A stretch of DNA of 64,000 nt from Antrodiella citrinella (GCA_004802725.1 SGPM01000084.1:25730-89729); one strand, 5' to 3'; positions 34,899-46,330 are shown, counted from the first letter of the stretch. Notes: generated from the letters alone by a model not told the origin. Translations and numbers: made by a program.

Positions 34899-34992
34899 AT
34901 TTCCTCTTCAACGAGATCATATCACCAGATCTAATTGCACCATAACATCTACTTTGTATTTTACCACGTTCTCTTTGCATCGCGTGTATCGA

Positions 34993-37900
34993 TCAATCCT
35001 TCCCATTGATGACTGTGATAGCGTTGAACACCTCTCGTAGCGCAAGCCAACCGAAACTCTTTGCTCCAAAATATCCCTGGTCCACCAAGAGCGATATCCT
35101 CAACGCAACCCATGCCCTCTCCAAAGACCTTTCCGGACCACGCTCGCCTTCCAGTTGGTGTCTGACGCTCCCCACAAGTGCAGCCGTCTGCTCCCTTAGT
35201 TTGGAGATCAGACCCTGGCGCCTTCGGGGTTGGGAGCATTTTGCTACGATGATACCCATGACAGCCTCCTCTTCAGATAGCATGGCCCATCGATGGCGCG
35301 ACAGCGTGTTGTCCGCGCAAATAGACTGCAGTCTGGAGCGGTATACCGAGAAGAGTCCACCGATCTCCCGAACAAGATCATCGTCGTGCTGACCAAGTTC
35401 AAGTTCGATGGAGCATGTATCTCTGACATGCCGTTCTAAAGTGTTTCGAATAGGATCACCGCCCTCTTCGTCATCTTGATCGTCGTTTTTGAACGCTTGC
35501 AAGATCTTGTCTACGGTCATCTCTGCGAACTGCTGTCGGCGTGCTCGTTTGGCAGTAGGAAGTGTCGGGACTCGGAGGTCGATTCGTCGGTAGAGACGAC
35601 CGATGTATGAAGTACTCTGGTAGTACTCATTTTCATCAGCTGCGTCCATCGTTTCAGGTGCATCCCAGTCGGGCTTCTTCTTGATATCAGGAAATGGGAG
35701 TTTGTCCAATGCGACTGGTTGACCGGTCTTTGGGTAGTCCACTGCATCGCTATGCAGCTGAGGAATAACCGTTGTACATGCATCGCTGTGAATGCCCTTT
35801 TCGGTAGTCCACTGCATCGCTATGCAGCTGAGGAATAACCGTTGTACATGCATCGCTGTGAATGCCCTTTTCGTCATGTTCGCTGATATGGTCTGCAATG
35901 GCTAGCCACCTGCTGGCGATGATTCCAACATTCTGTGTGATAAAACTAAAGTCAAAACTATCCATCGCGAACAAAGCAAGTTATACAAACATCACTGTAG
36001 ATGAACTCCGTGACGAAGTCTGCGACATTTTCCATTGTACTTGGTCGATCGAGTTCCTTTCGTTTAGCCTTTGTATAAGGAGCCGGATCGTACGTCCGAC
36101 TAGGAAGAAGCGAGAGTTCTGACGTGCAGCCGTAAAGATCACCTTTTGATAGAGATCGTCCGTCAGCATGCGACCGTGCTTGAACTTTCGATTAATATCA
36201 CTCACCATCCAGGTCTCCTCCGCCGAGACAAAAAGGTAAAGGACGATCCCCCGTGCCTCCGATCAACAACATCCAGAGAAATATCCGTGACAACCAGCAC
36301 AAACCTTTGGTAGAGAAGACAACACAATGTGGAAATGTTTCAGATGAGAATGGCGAATCTGCGGGCGGTTTGCCTATTGCATGGGCAATCTGAACGTCTC
36401 CTCGGTGAATGATGGGGGAGCGAGAGACCATCGTCGGACCCTCCAGATAGATCGACTCGTTTTGCTGAGTCCGAACATGTGCTAGAATCTGACCTTCCTG
36501 CAGATAGCCAGAGGTATCTGCGATGCCCAGCAAATTCCAGGCATTGGGAACAAGTATACGAGCATGGTGTTTGAGCTCTCGGAGGACGTGATAAATGGCA
36601 AAGGTCATCATGTCATCGGAAAATGGATCTTGCAAGACAGAGTCAAGGCCGAGGAGACTCAAGCTCAGCATGACGGAGGGGAGTTGGTATGAAGCTCCCA
36701 AACCATATGTCTCCATGAATCGCGCGGCATGAGGCAGAGATTCGGTAGATCCGCGAACGCTGGCGACAGCATGATCTTGCAGAGCTTGTATTGTCTCGAA
36801 AGGAACATCAAGGCCCTCAAGAACCATGATCAAAGGACGGTTGAGATAAAAAGGTGATGACCTGTCGAAGGCTCGCGCGACCTCGATCTCCCTTGAATTC
36901 GGAGCTTCGAATTTGATCATGGATGGCCGCAGGCAAATAACTCGACCAGTGAGAGTGTCATCGATGCTGACGACGCCTTTAGAGCCCATGAACCTGATCT
37001 GAAATGCCGAAGGACACGGCTTGAGATTACGATGTTTCTGCTTCTTGTTGAGTGCCCCCCATATATCCTGAGCTAGATCTCGCGAAACAGTCCCTACGCC
37101 ATCCGTAAAACACCATTCCTTCTGACGGTCATAGATGTCGTCGATAAATACAATCTCCCCTGGATCAATGATGATGGAAGCGTCAGTCGCAGTGAACGCC
37201 TGCGAGATGCGGGCACCATAGCGTGCAGGACAGTAAATGAGTCCGGGGTCGCTCTGAACATGGTCGAAGGTCCCCAATCCTCCAATGATAGGAGCTGCAG
37301 TCACAATATTGCCATCGGGACCTTCAAAAGGCTTGACAAACCACACCGCATGCTCTTTTAGGGCGGACTGCGAATAAGCCAAGAAGTCGAAGTGGCGTCC
37401 GGCGATATCAAGCCCTTTGTGCAATATTCCCCCAACTCTTTCGTGGATGAAAAGTTCCCGTCGACCTCACGATCAAAGCTATATGCGAGACCATTCTCGT
37501 CGACAAAGCTGACGCGCAAGAAACTGTCGGCATTTGCTTGGAAGAGGCGTATGACGCGGTTAGACCTCTCTGGATAAGGTCCCTCCATCCGTATGGCTGT
37601 GGGTGTCACAATAACATGGAGGCATTGGAAGTTGTCGGGAAATGTTTGGGGTGCAAGGGGTGAGAACTTGCGAACACAGTCCGAAAGCAGGTGTTCCACA
37701 AGATGCGTTGCATCGTCAATATTCCCCAGGGTGCCCTCATCGGACCAGAGATTCTTGGCCTGAGTGGCTAGATATCGGAGGAAGGTGGCTGTGTATACAG
37801 TGCCTTTCCTTGGGGATCGTGACATGTCGTTGACAACGTCGCGGAATATCATGACCTCCCGTAAATCGAAAAGCAGGTTTCGAGTCAGTGCCTCAACCTG

Positions 37901-39217
37901 GAATGCTACAGGCCAGGCCAATTGGCAGACCCAATCTTCATATTGTCCTTGTACATCCTCCGAGAAAAGCCCTCTGCGGACTGCGGGATAGAGGAAGGAG
38001 TCGTCAACCCCCACGTGTATCGCATGGCAGAGTTTACGAAATGCACTGAGATCGTCATGATGTTGACACACGAGTCGCATAGCATGAGAAGTATAAGCTA
38101 CGACTCTCGCATGAGCTGAATCGAGGGTGTTATGGCGGCGACGAGAGGGAACACCATTTGACCCATGTTTTTTGGACCTCATGAAATCCTCGACGAATTT
38201 CACGGCCAGTGCCACGTCAAACTCGAGATCTTCCGAGTCGAGCCTGAATATGCTGCTTGACTCTGATGCTGCTGTATCGCGTGTTTCGATTTGACCAGGT
38301 TGAGTCGCAGATTCCGTGACTGCAACACTTTCTGCTCCTGTTATCGTGACTGGAAGTGATGCTCCTCTGCTCCCTCCTGGTGTAGCATATAAGACTGGGT
38401 CGCTTGCAGCATCAGCTACCGCTGGAGCTGGAGCTTCTCCCAGTTTTCCTTCTTCTCGAGGTGGGACACCTCCTGCAACTGATGTCACCTCTCCGGACTC
38501 TCTTTCTATTCCTCCTACGAGAATTGCTCCCCCCTTTTCCGCGTTTTCAGGTTTCTGAGACAAAAACATCGGTGCATAGTCCAGGGTGATGTTAATGACA
38601 GGAACCTCATTATCGATACCTGCAGAGGCCCACGTTATCTGAGACGCACGGATCGCAATAATACGGCTATTCTCGGTTTCAGGTGACTCTGGCACCTGGA
38701 TCCGGAGCTCTCTGCGAGATTGATCCAAGGTCAACCGTCCACTATCGCCACAGTGTATCTCCCATTCGATAGAGAATACGTTGTCCCGACATTCCCACCC
38801 GAACTGGAGTGCACTGACTGCAACGTGGTGCGATTCTGCGTCCGGCGAGACCGCTGCGGAATCTTCCCCTGCGACGGGATTGTATGGATACCTCCGAATA
38901 TGAGCTAGTCTCTTAGCGTCCGCTCTCCTTTCGCTCTTGTTGAATCGGATGCGCCGGCTCCCGATGGTAATGTCTTTGCGAGGATAAAGACCTCCGTACT
39001 CGGTCAGGAAGTACTGACCAACTTCAGTGGAGGGCAAGGTCAACCGTCCCACCCGGCTTCCATCGTTTCTGGCACGCGGCAGGATGTCGACATCCAAGTT
39101 CAGTGGCGGACCCGTGGAAAAGTTGGAGTAGTCGGAACTATGGATGATATGAGCGACTGCGTTCTTGATTAAAGCGCTCGTGGCAGTAACAGAGATGTTC
39201 TCCATGAAGATCTCCAT
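34993..39217 (-). CDS. cellular RNA-dependent RNA polymerase (RNA silencing), reading frame disrupted twice
   Basis: Eukaryotic RdRPs copy single-stranded RNA to double-stranded RNA that feeds Dicer. Exons in coding order: 39217-36305, 36256-36206, 36142-35991, 35932-34993. The N-terminus MEIFMENIS opens an RRM-like region; the catalytic half has LRVSFVDE, HFDFLAYSQSALKEHAVWF, RPSMIKFEAPNSREIEV, and the metal-binding DLDGD split by an intron (GGGDLDG / DLYG). The end (GYFGAKSFGWLALREVF) fits the family. Two breaks are seen: a one-base loss in a TTTT run (aaaa at 37450-37453 on the plus strand), and a perfect 70-bp tandem duplication (35733-35802 / 35803-35872) in the LHSDAVDY region. Allowing for both, the exons sum to 1328 codons exactly. 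It may be an assembly artefact, an allele or a pseudogene. Confidence 0.88.
35733..35872. repeat. perfect 70-bp tandem duplication inside the RdRP gene
   Basis: Two identical 70-bp copies, 35733-35802 and 35803-35872, head to tail. Because 70 is not a multiple of three, the frame entering the first-read copy runs to a stop, while the conserved downstream frame continues from the other copy. Confidence 0.95.
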
Positions 39218-39425
39218 GATCGCAGGTATGCGAAACTGTGAATGCGACTAACATCAGATAACTTGAACACATGATGGAATGCGCAGAACGTACTCTGGAG
39301 ATACAATGTGACAGCAAAGGATGGAGAACTGCAGGATGAAGACGGGCCTCTTATGAAGTTGTGCATGCGGCGGCGCAGTTGACCGTAGCTCCTCGATAGA
39401 TTCGTAGGCTGCGGCTGATTCTGGA

Positions 39426-39800
39426 ATTGTGTTCAGGTGACTCTTAGTGGCCCTTCTTCGAGGTTCCCGTCACCGTATCTGGAACTTTAGGTACTCCCAC
39501 TCTTGCTTCATACAAGGCGAGCAGCGTTCGCCGTTCGGCCAAGCAAGAAGGTTCATGATGCTATCGATCAGAATATGAAGATGTCTGCACAGTGCATGGT
39601 ACATGTAGAATTCGCTTACGACTGGCGTGGTGAACCCCAGGAAGTCAAGCGGCGCCTCTCGGTCGCCCAGAGAATAGAATCGATATAAGGGCCATTCTCG
39701 ACAAGCAGATCCGAGTCTCCGAGTGTGGAAACGACGAGCTCAGGCCCACCACGAGCTGCAATATTGGGCAATCGGAACGGTAACAAAATCTGTATTTACT
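39426..39800 (-). pseudogene. possible small gene or gene remnant, unknown
   Basis: An acceptor-preceded stretch reads NIAARGGPELVV ... ENGPYIDSILWATERRR on the minus strand (about 39790-39650). A second stretch reads HHEPSCLAERRTLLALYEAR ... GTSKKGH then TAA at about 39560-39445. A 59-nt GT-AG intron (GTAAGCG ... GATAG) lies between them, but the two frames are one base out of register, and no start codon is apparent. Either a damaged gene, a base error, or chance open frames. No family recognised. Confidence 0.3.
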
Positions 39801-39843
39801 ATGTCAAGATGAAGTGATAACCAAGATGCGTGGAACTTACTAT

Positions 39844-39868
39844 TGGTCAGTACCGGTCAGTGGTCAGT
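39844..39868 (+). repeat. clustered GGTCAGT direct repeats
   Basis: Three exact GGTCAGT heptamers at 39845, 39855 and 39862, followed by the variant ggtcgct at 39872, in the divergent RdRP/Tim17-like spacer. Could be a binding-site cluster or slippage. Confidence 0.5.
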
Positions 39869-40027
39869 GGCGGTCGCTGGCTGGAAATAATCAGACGCTC
39901 ATCATGGACCGAACTAGCTGGCGTCCAATGTAAGTACAGCCGTCTCAATCTTTGCAAGTTCTTTACACCGTCCCTTGGCCGTCCCCAGTCTGCACTGAAG
40001 CACTAGGCTCCCTTGCAGAGAACTTTC

Positions 40028-40932
40028 ATGGACCCAAATGCTCCTCTTACTGTAACGACAGGCACAGCGATCACATGCGAGTCCGTCTGCTTCACGTCTC
40101 CGCCACAACGGTATAGCTGACGCGTCTGAAGCAGCTTTCACTAATGCTCTGATTTTCAGTGCTTATGGCACTTTCAAACGTCTTCCAATTGGCCCCCTCG
40201 CTGCTTCAGCTGCAGTAAATGGTGGTATAGTCGGTGCGACGTTCTTCAGTACGTGCATTGTGTCTCATTTTTGATATGCTATCTCACTGCAATGTAATCA
40301 CAGGCTTCCGCGAGTACATTGTCACTCCGCAGCTGGTTCTTGGGGTCAGGTCAGGTCAATATGCGCGGAAGAAGGCAGAATTGGATGCGGTGAAAAGCGG
40401 TTCAGTGTACATTGCCGAAAAGCTGGATTGGTGGGAGATGAGGGCACAACAGATCCCTGACACTGCTGTGAGCGGTGCACTGACCGGAGGCGTTCTGAAC
40501 GCATGGAAGCGTACGTACTAATCTGCATTCTGTGTCCTTGAATCGTTCAACTGAAATTGGTCTCTAGGTGGAAGAGGAGGTATTGTCCCTGGTGCAGTTA
40601 CCGCGTCCATCCTTTGCACGTTTTTGCAAGTAGCCTATAACGAGCTGGGGATCATGAGACTCAAGTTTATCCAAGAACAAGTACAAAAGTCCCGCGCGGA
40701 GGAAATCGCTGCCGCCACAGTGGCCGCCGAACTTCATGTTGCGCATCAAGCACCACTGGTTGTCGCACCGCCTTCGAAACCGGTGTCTGAACGAATATTC
40801 GGATGGTTCGGTTTCCAAAGAGTAACCGACGAGGATTATTTGCTAAGACTGAAAACGGAGCGCGAGACTTATTTGAAGAGGATAGCAGAGCTGGAAAGAG
40901 ATCAAGCCGAAGGGAGCAGTGGTTTGGACTAA
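40028..40932 (+). CDS. Tim17/Tim22/Tim23-like small membrane protein
   Basis: Exons 40028-40110, 40160-40248, 40304-40510, 40568-40932 (247 aa). Gly/Ala-rich hydrophobic segments with small-residue spacing (LPIGPLAASAAVNGGIVGATFF, then VSGALTGGVLNAWKRGRGG) resemble Tim17-family helices of inner-membrane translocases and related carriers. The C-terminal ~100 residues form a charged helical tail. Intron 1 (40111-40159, GTATAG...TTTTCAG) has a branch-like CTAAT, yet its sequence in the exon-2 frame is open and coding-like (GIADASEAAFTNALIFS). An alternative is therefore that this stretch is coding and one base is wrong upstream. Family assignment is tentative. Confidence 0.6.
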
Positions 40933-40992
40933 TAGTACTAGGCCATCGTTACACACACACACACACGCACCTCTACTCACATAAATCATTCA

Positions 40993-42426
40993 TTATACAC
41001 TCGAGTCTTTTTGATCTGCATTAATACTATTATCGGGCTCCCAGACCTCTGCAACACCTCTTCCGTCTTGACCTAGACCTGTGATGACCAACCATTTGGC
41101 ATTCATAGCATTGATAGCGTTCACTTTCTCTATACTTTTCGTTTGCGTGCTCCATGTCTTCTCTAAAAGGACCACACCCTCATTGTCGTATGATAGGGTA
41201 TACACTGCAAGCTTGCCGAGAAGGGTGCAGGTCACAAGAGAATTTGCATCTAGGAATGAGCTGTGACCGTCGCAGTCAGCCACATCGCATTATGAAGAAA
41301 TGTAAACACGCACACTCCGACCACAGGGCCTTCAGCTACATGTATTGTGGCAGCGTTTGTATCTCGTAAACCTTCCCATTTTCGGGCTCGCTTCTTCTGC
41401 GAGGACGGTGCATTTTTATCCCCGCCCGTTCCTAGGAACACTCGACCATCTGCAAGGCCAGCGGCGATCAAGCCGGTGGAGGAGAGTGCAAGAGAGAGCA
41501 CAAACGACGGCGACAATGATATGCCTGCTGCCGGCTCTGGCACAGCTGTCGTACATTGTATTAATAATGCAAAAGGTTCTCATATGACCGAGCGACATAC
41601 TGATTTTATAGCGAGAGAGAGTATTCCGCTGCATGATATCGAAATGAAGTAGAGTCGAATCGTAACCTCCACTGACGAGCTCATTTGTCCGACTAGGAAT
41701 GAAACTAACGGACCCACATATCTGCATAATCATGAGGACTTTTCGCACATGATAGAGATGAGAAATGATAAGTCAGACGTACGGTCTCGTGCTTGCTTTT
41801 CATTCGAGAGATTTCGTGCGTCGATATATCGACGATCCCAACGGTCCCGCTATCCGTACTGAATGCAAGGAGCTTTGTGTTCTCATTGATACTGAGCTTT
41901 CTGATGACACTCAGCAGCCGTCCCGTTCGAAGGGTATGTGCTCCTTACCTCATTCAGAACGTCCTCGTCGTCCTCTCCAAGGTCCAGAGTTTTTCGTGCA
42001 TCGACGGCAGTCATGATCATTTTGGAATTGTCCATGTCGAAGCAGAAAGCCTGGTGTTATCATGTTCAGGGTCTCTGGGACACTCCCGAAAGCGTGTGTC
42101 TTCTACCTTCCGACCGCATGCGACCCATGCAACACCCTGCTCATTATTGTTGTATGGCTTCGACCAAACTACAGAGGAGATTTCGTCTCCAAGCTGCCTG
42201 AATGCCTTAATCACCTTCGTCGAAGGCAGATTATAGAGGCGTAAAGTGCCATCGACTGTAAAACCCGAGGTCGATATGAACGTCCGATGCCAAACTCGAC
42301 CTAGAATGATATGGGAATCTCACCAGAGCCTATACAGATTACGTCCGTAGAAGCAAATGACACCGCCGTCGCTGCAGCTGGAATCTTGATGGTTTCGCGT
42401 AAGGTATAGAGGTGCTTCGCAGACAT
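40993..42426 (-). CDS. WD40-repeat protein (WDR53-like)
   Basis: Exons in coding order: 42426-42324, 42255-42107, 42050-41949, 41896-41783, 41721-41601, 41545-41314, 41260-40993 (362 aa). WD-type strands recur: VICIGSVDGTLRLYNLPS, VACGRKAFCFDMD, LAFSTDSGTVGIVDI, LVSGGYDSTLLHFDI, IAAGLADGRVFLG, LLGKLAVYTLSYD, enough for one beta-propeller. A Lys/Arg patch (SSQKKRARKWEG) lies between blades 5 and 6. The order and length recall WDR53 (a DDB1-associated protein), but that link is from memory of the pattern only. Exon 4's acceptor is set at ...GAAAG, because the upstream AG would break the frame. Confidence 0.75.
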
Positions 42427-42712
42427 TCTGGCAACTGAAAGACTCAGAAAGAGTGTGAGTTGAAATTTCAAATGATCAGGATAGATAGACAGTCTGAGTC
42501 TACAATATTGCCAGTGATAAGATGCTGATCATGTGCGCTTGCACCGTGACATTCTAACATATCTCAACTAGAAGTTCATCCTCTCTGACGGCGTTCTCTC
42601 TCTCCTATCCCCGTTTCTCTTTCTCTTATCACCACAACAGACTGTTCAGTGTTCAAGGGAAACGTGTTCACGACGCATATATCGCTATCAGGCAGTGAAT
42701 TATCAGTTCACG

Positions 42713-44843
42713 ATGGCCACCACGAATGCCCCAAAGACGCTCGAAGACCTCAAGTCTAAACTCCAGAATGATATCAAAGTCAAGGTCGCAGGTACACCTA
42801 CGCGCTAGGGATGTAAAATGTGGCTGAAATTGACGAGAGACATGCTCACAGGTATTGATGGTCAGTGGAGTCGCGTCCGATGAGTACAAGTTGACTGAAC
42901 CGTACTCCATTCCGGGCAGTGGATGGAGTCCTGCGAGGGAAATTCATGGTATATTGGCTGTCTAAAATAAAGACATATCTACATGCTGATTTGTATGCAG
43001 TCCAAGGACAAATTTATTAGTGCCGCAACGGGTGATGGGTTTGGTTTCTGCAGCGTGATCTTGTGAGTACTTTGCACGCATTCCGGATGTTTTGAACTCA
43101 CGCCGAGTCTATATCACAGTGGTTGGGATATCCACGACGCCGTATATCCAAACGAGCTCCTAATATCTAACAGGGCGAATGGTTACAAAGACCTGGCTGC
43201 TGTCATCGACTTGTCTACTTACCGTCGTATTCCTTGGGAGAACAATGTTCCGTTCTTCCTTGTCAGCTTTTTAGACCCAGACACCAAGGAGCCTATATGC
43301 GCCGATCCCAGAGGAGTACTGAAGACGGTAGTTCAGAAAGGAGAATCTCTTGGCTTCCAGTGCTATGCTGGTTGCGAATACGAGGTCAGCTCATGTTATC
43401 GTTCATGCCATCCTTTTTAGCTCACAAAACTTCTCCAGTACTTCCAATTCGAAGGTACATCGTTTGGGCTGTAGAGGATGCTCAACCACTGACGATAGAT
43501 CAGAGACCCCCAAGACACTTGCTGAGAAGAAGTTCCTGAACTTGAAGCCGCTTACTTCGGGAAGTAAGTAGCATTTCAGATGACCCAATCCACAAGGCAG
43601 CTAAAACATCCTAGTGCACGGTTATTCCCTCTTACGCCCTCAGCTCAACAACGACTACTTCACGGATCTCTTTGACGAGACGGACAAGTTCGACGTACAA
43701 CTTGAAGGGCACCGTGAGTCGGGCTTATGTACCTTCATCCCTTAAATTCTGACCCTTCAGATAGATACCGAGACAGGTCCAGGCGTCTATGAAACTGCAT
43801 TAGCATACACTTCAGCGCTCAGAATGGCCGACAATGCCATACTGTTCAAGTTTTCAGCGAAGAGCTTGGGTATGAAGCATGGTATCGTGCCGAGTTTCAT
43901 GGCCAAACCGTGGGGGAATGTGAGTGTCTCAGATTACTGCGTCCTGAACATAGTTTGACGGTTCTCAAGCTTCCTGGATGCAGCGGGTAAAAATCAATAA
44001 CATCAAGTACATGGTCTTGATGTTCACATTTCGCTGCAGGCACATACACGTATCCATCCGTAATGCTCAGGGCAAGAACATCTTTGCAGTCAGAGATTCC
44101 GAACTGAAGTCTGGGAGAGAGGGCGCCGCATACAACGACACAAAGTTCTTGAGCCAAGAAGGAGAGTGGTTCCTAGCAGGCCTCCTTGAGGGTCTCCCCG
44201 ACAGTAAGTGTCATCTTTGGCTGTATGCGTGATGCGCTAACAACATCTATAGTTATGCCTTTCGTTCGTCATTTCATCTGCCTGTCCGCATCCAACTGAT
44301 ATCATTCACCAGCTCGTTCCTACTATCAATGGTTACAAACGTCTGGTCGGCGGTGAAGCATTCTGGGCGCCCAACGCAGTGACGTTCGGATATGACTCTC
44401 GTTCTGCCTCCATTCGTATCATTTCTCCACCTTCCGTCCCTCTCACCGCTACTCGCATGGAGATCCGGGTCCCTGGTGCCGACATGAACCCCTACTTTGC
44501 CATGAGTGCCATCTTCGCTCTGGGCATGCGAGGTATCGAGAAGAAACTGAAATTGCCGTGCCCTCCAATTTCGCATGTGTCGCCAGAGGACAGGAAGACC
44601 GGGAAAGTTCAAATGCTTCCGACATCGCTCGAAGCTGCTACAGAACGCATGATGCGCGCTGATAGTATTGCAAGGGAGGTCCTTGGAAACGATCTTGTCG
44701 ATCATTTCGGCGGCACAAGACAGCACGAAGTGAATTTGTGGAACGAGGCGGTGACGAACTGGGAAGGTGAGGGCTTGTCTTGTTTCGTTGTCAGTGCTGT
44801 CACTGACTACGTCCTAGTGGAGAGGTATCTGGAGCTGGCTTGA
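42713..44843 (+). CDS. type-I glutamine-synthetase-like protein
   Basis: Fourteen exons: 42713-42791, 42852-42860, 42920-42948, 43001-43062, 43120-43384, 43439-43454, 43504-43563, 43615-43713, 43765-43919, 43970-43986, 44040-44203, 44253-44263, 44313-44766, 44818-44843 (481 aa). GS core blocks: VDGVLRGKFMSKDKF, LEGHHTETGPGVYETAL (metal-binding glutamates), MAKPWGNLPGCSGHIH (ATP/metal site), INGYKRLVGGEAFWAPN. The closest shape is the bacterial-type GSI/FluG-related group rather than the ordinary eukaryotic GSII. It may act on gamma-glutamyl substrates other than ammonia; substrate cannot be read here. Micro-exons of 9, 11, 16 and 17 nt are supported by phase and conserved motifs across the joins. 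Confidence 0.9.
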
Positions 44844-45037
44844 GACCTGCAGAAATAAAAGAATCGAATGCAAGAATCGACTGCTGTAACACGAATAGTA
44901 ACTCTCGAATCCAAGTTGTACAGTCCTGATCACTGAAATCCTCCGAATTATCATATAAAAAGCCACAATGCCGCACAGAACCGAATACAAATATTATACA
45001 GAAGTCCCAGCATGCAAACCTGCGCCACCGTCTTCAT

Positions 45038-46330
45038 CTACTCATCGGCACCACCGTCTGCACCGCCGGTCGGGGCAGCGGCAGCACCCTCGTTACCCAC
45101 AGCGTCACCGTGCGCCTCAGCACTCGTCGTGGGCTCAGCATGTGCTACATCAGCTTCTGCATGTGCCGCGGTGGGACCTGGCATCGGAGCAAGACCAGGC
45201 ACTGCGAGCACAGCTGTCGCAGCGGGAGACGCAGCGGCAGAATGTGAAGTGGCATTCGCTACTGGCTGTGCGACAGGAGTGCTCTTCGCGGCTGGTATTG
45301 GCTCCGTCTTCGGAGCGGCTTGGGCTGCTGCTGTAGGAGCGGGAGCGGGAGCAGTGGCAGGCGAAGTCGGAGCACTGTGTCCGAAGAGGGAGCGTTTCTT
45401 GACAGGTTTTGGAGAAGTGCTTGCTTTAAGCCAACGCAAGAAATGCGGGACATCCTGTGTTGATCAGGGGTCAGTGATGTCCACATGAAGAGAAAAAAAT
45501 AAAGCAACATGCCTCAGATATCTTGCTCGCCATCGTCCTCTCAGCAACGAATTGGGGAATGTTACCACCAGGAGTACTGCACGTCGCCATACGCCATTCT
45601 ACTTTGCCATTGGGAAGTTCTATGAGTCGTTCTACGCTCGTGTAACGTCCCTTCACGCCCTTCTCTTCTTTCTTGGCAAGGTCGGCATATTCAGGGGAAG
45701 ACAGGTCAATGGGTATCGAGACTATCAATCTGACCGCCTGTAAGAGTTATGTTCAGGTTAAGACGACGGAACAACTCACCCTGTACGAGGCGAATTCTGG
45801 TCTAAGTGCATAGTCTGAAGTACAGTGAACACTCTAGGGGAGATGGGTGGTGGGAAAGTGTAGTAAAGCGTCCATATACTCTGAGTCGGAGAGATATCTT
45901 TGACCAACGCGACCTTCTTGATGTCTGGAACGTAGCTACCATTGCAGGGTGAGGGGACAGACTCTACTACTTATGTGCTATGAAAGGGCGTACTTTTTCT
46001 CGTTCTCAGCCTTGTTCTCCCCTAGCTTGGCCCAGAACTCATCGAAGGTTGCCTCCTCCTGGGAGTGTTCGCTCATCCTGCAATGCCACCCAGCCGACTC
46101 TGTGACTCCCTTCGGACGCCAATATGTCTTGACGGTGTTATGTATGAAGGACTTGCCCTGTTTCCAGCTCTTGCTAGAGTCCATGATATCTCGTCCGACC
46201 TTCAGGATGGTCTCCTCAGGCGGAATATCTGCATGGTAGATTAGCATTCGAGTCTCTATGCATTGTGCGACCTCGACATACCTGTCAGCTTCACGGGCGA
46301 GATACCGAGCTGGAACTTTGCGTTCGTCAT
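45038..46330 (-). CDS. DUF3074 / START-like domain protein
   Basis: Exons in coding order: 46330-46282, 46228-45994, 45935-45780, 45729-45513, 45454-45038 (357 aa). The middle region matches the fungal DUF3074 pattern: FDEFWAKLGENKAENEK, VPDIKKVALVKDISPTQSIW, YYTFPPPISPRVFTVLQ, and TCSTPGGNIPQFVAERTM. These proteins are predicted to have a helix-grip (START-like) fold for a hydrophobic ligand; function unknown. The last ~100 residues are Ala/Pro-rich low complexity. The intron between exons 4 and 5 begins with GC rather than GT (GAG|GCATGT ... CAACACAG), the only join that keeps SEDVPHFLRWLKA in frame. Confidence 0.85.

Larger units (their letters stand above)
39218..40027. other. spacer between RdRP and Tim17-like gene, with possible undescribed minus-strand coding
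   Basis: An 810-bp divergent spacer. The minus strand of 39442-39800 holds two protein-like stretches that I could not join cleanly (separate entry). A GGTCAGT cluster lies at 39844-39868, and a spliced upstream ATG exon (39904-39929, donor GTAAGT) can be drawn but is out of phase with the next gene. Confidence 0.35.

Noticed and set aside
34993..39217. Whether the RNA-dependent RNA polymerase is an integrated viral gene
   Set aside because: DLDGD catalytic motif, RRM-like N-terminus, introns and length match cellular eukaryotic RdRPs, not viral right-hand polymerases.
40953..40970. Short (AC)n microsatellite after the Tim17-like gene
   Set aside because: Ordinary dinucleotide run of about 16 bp; not informative.
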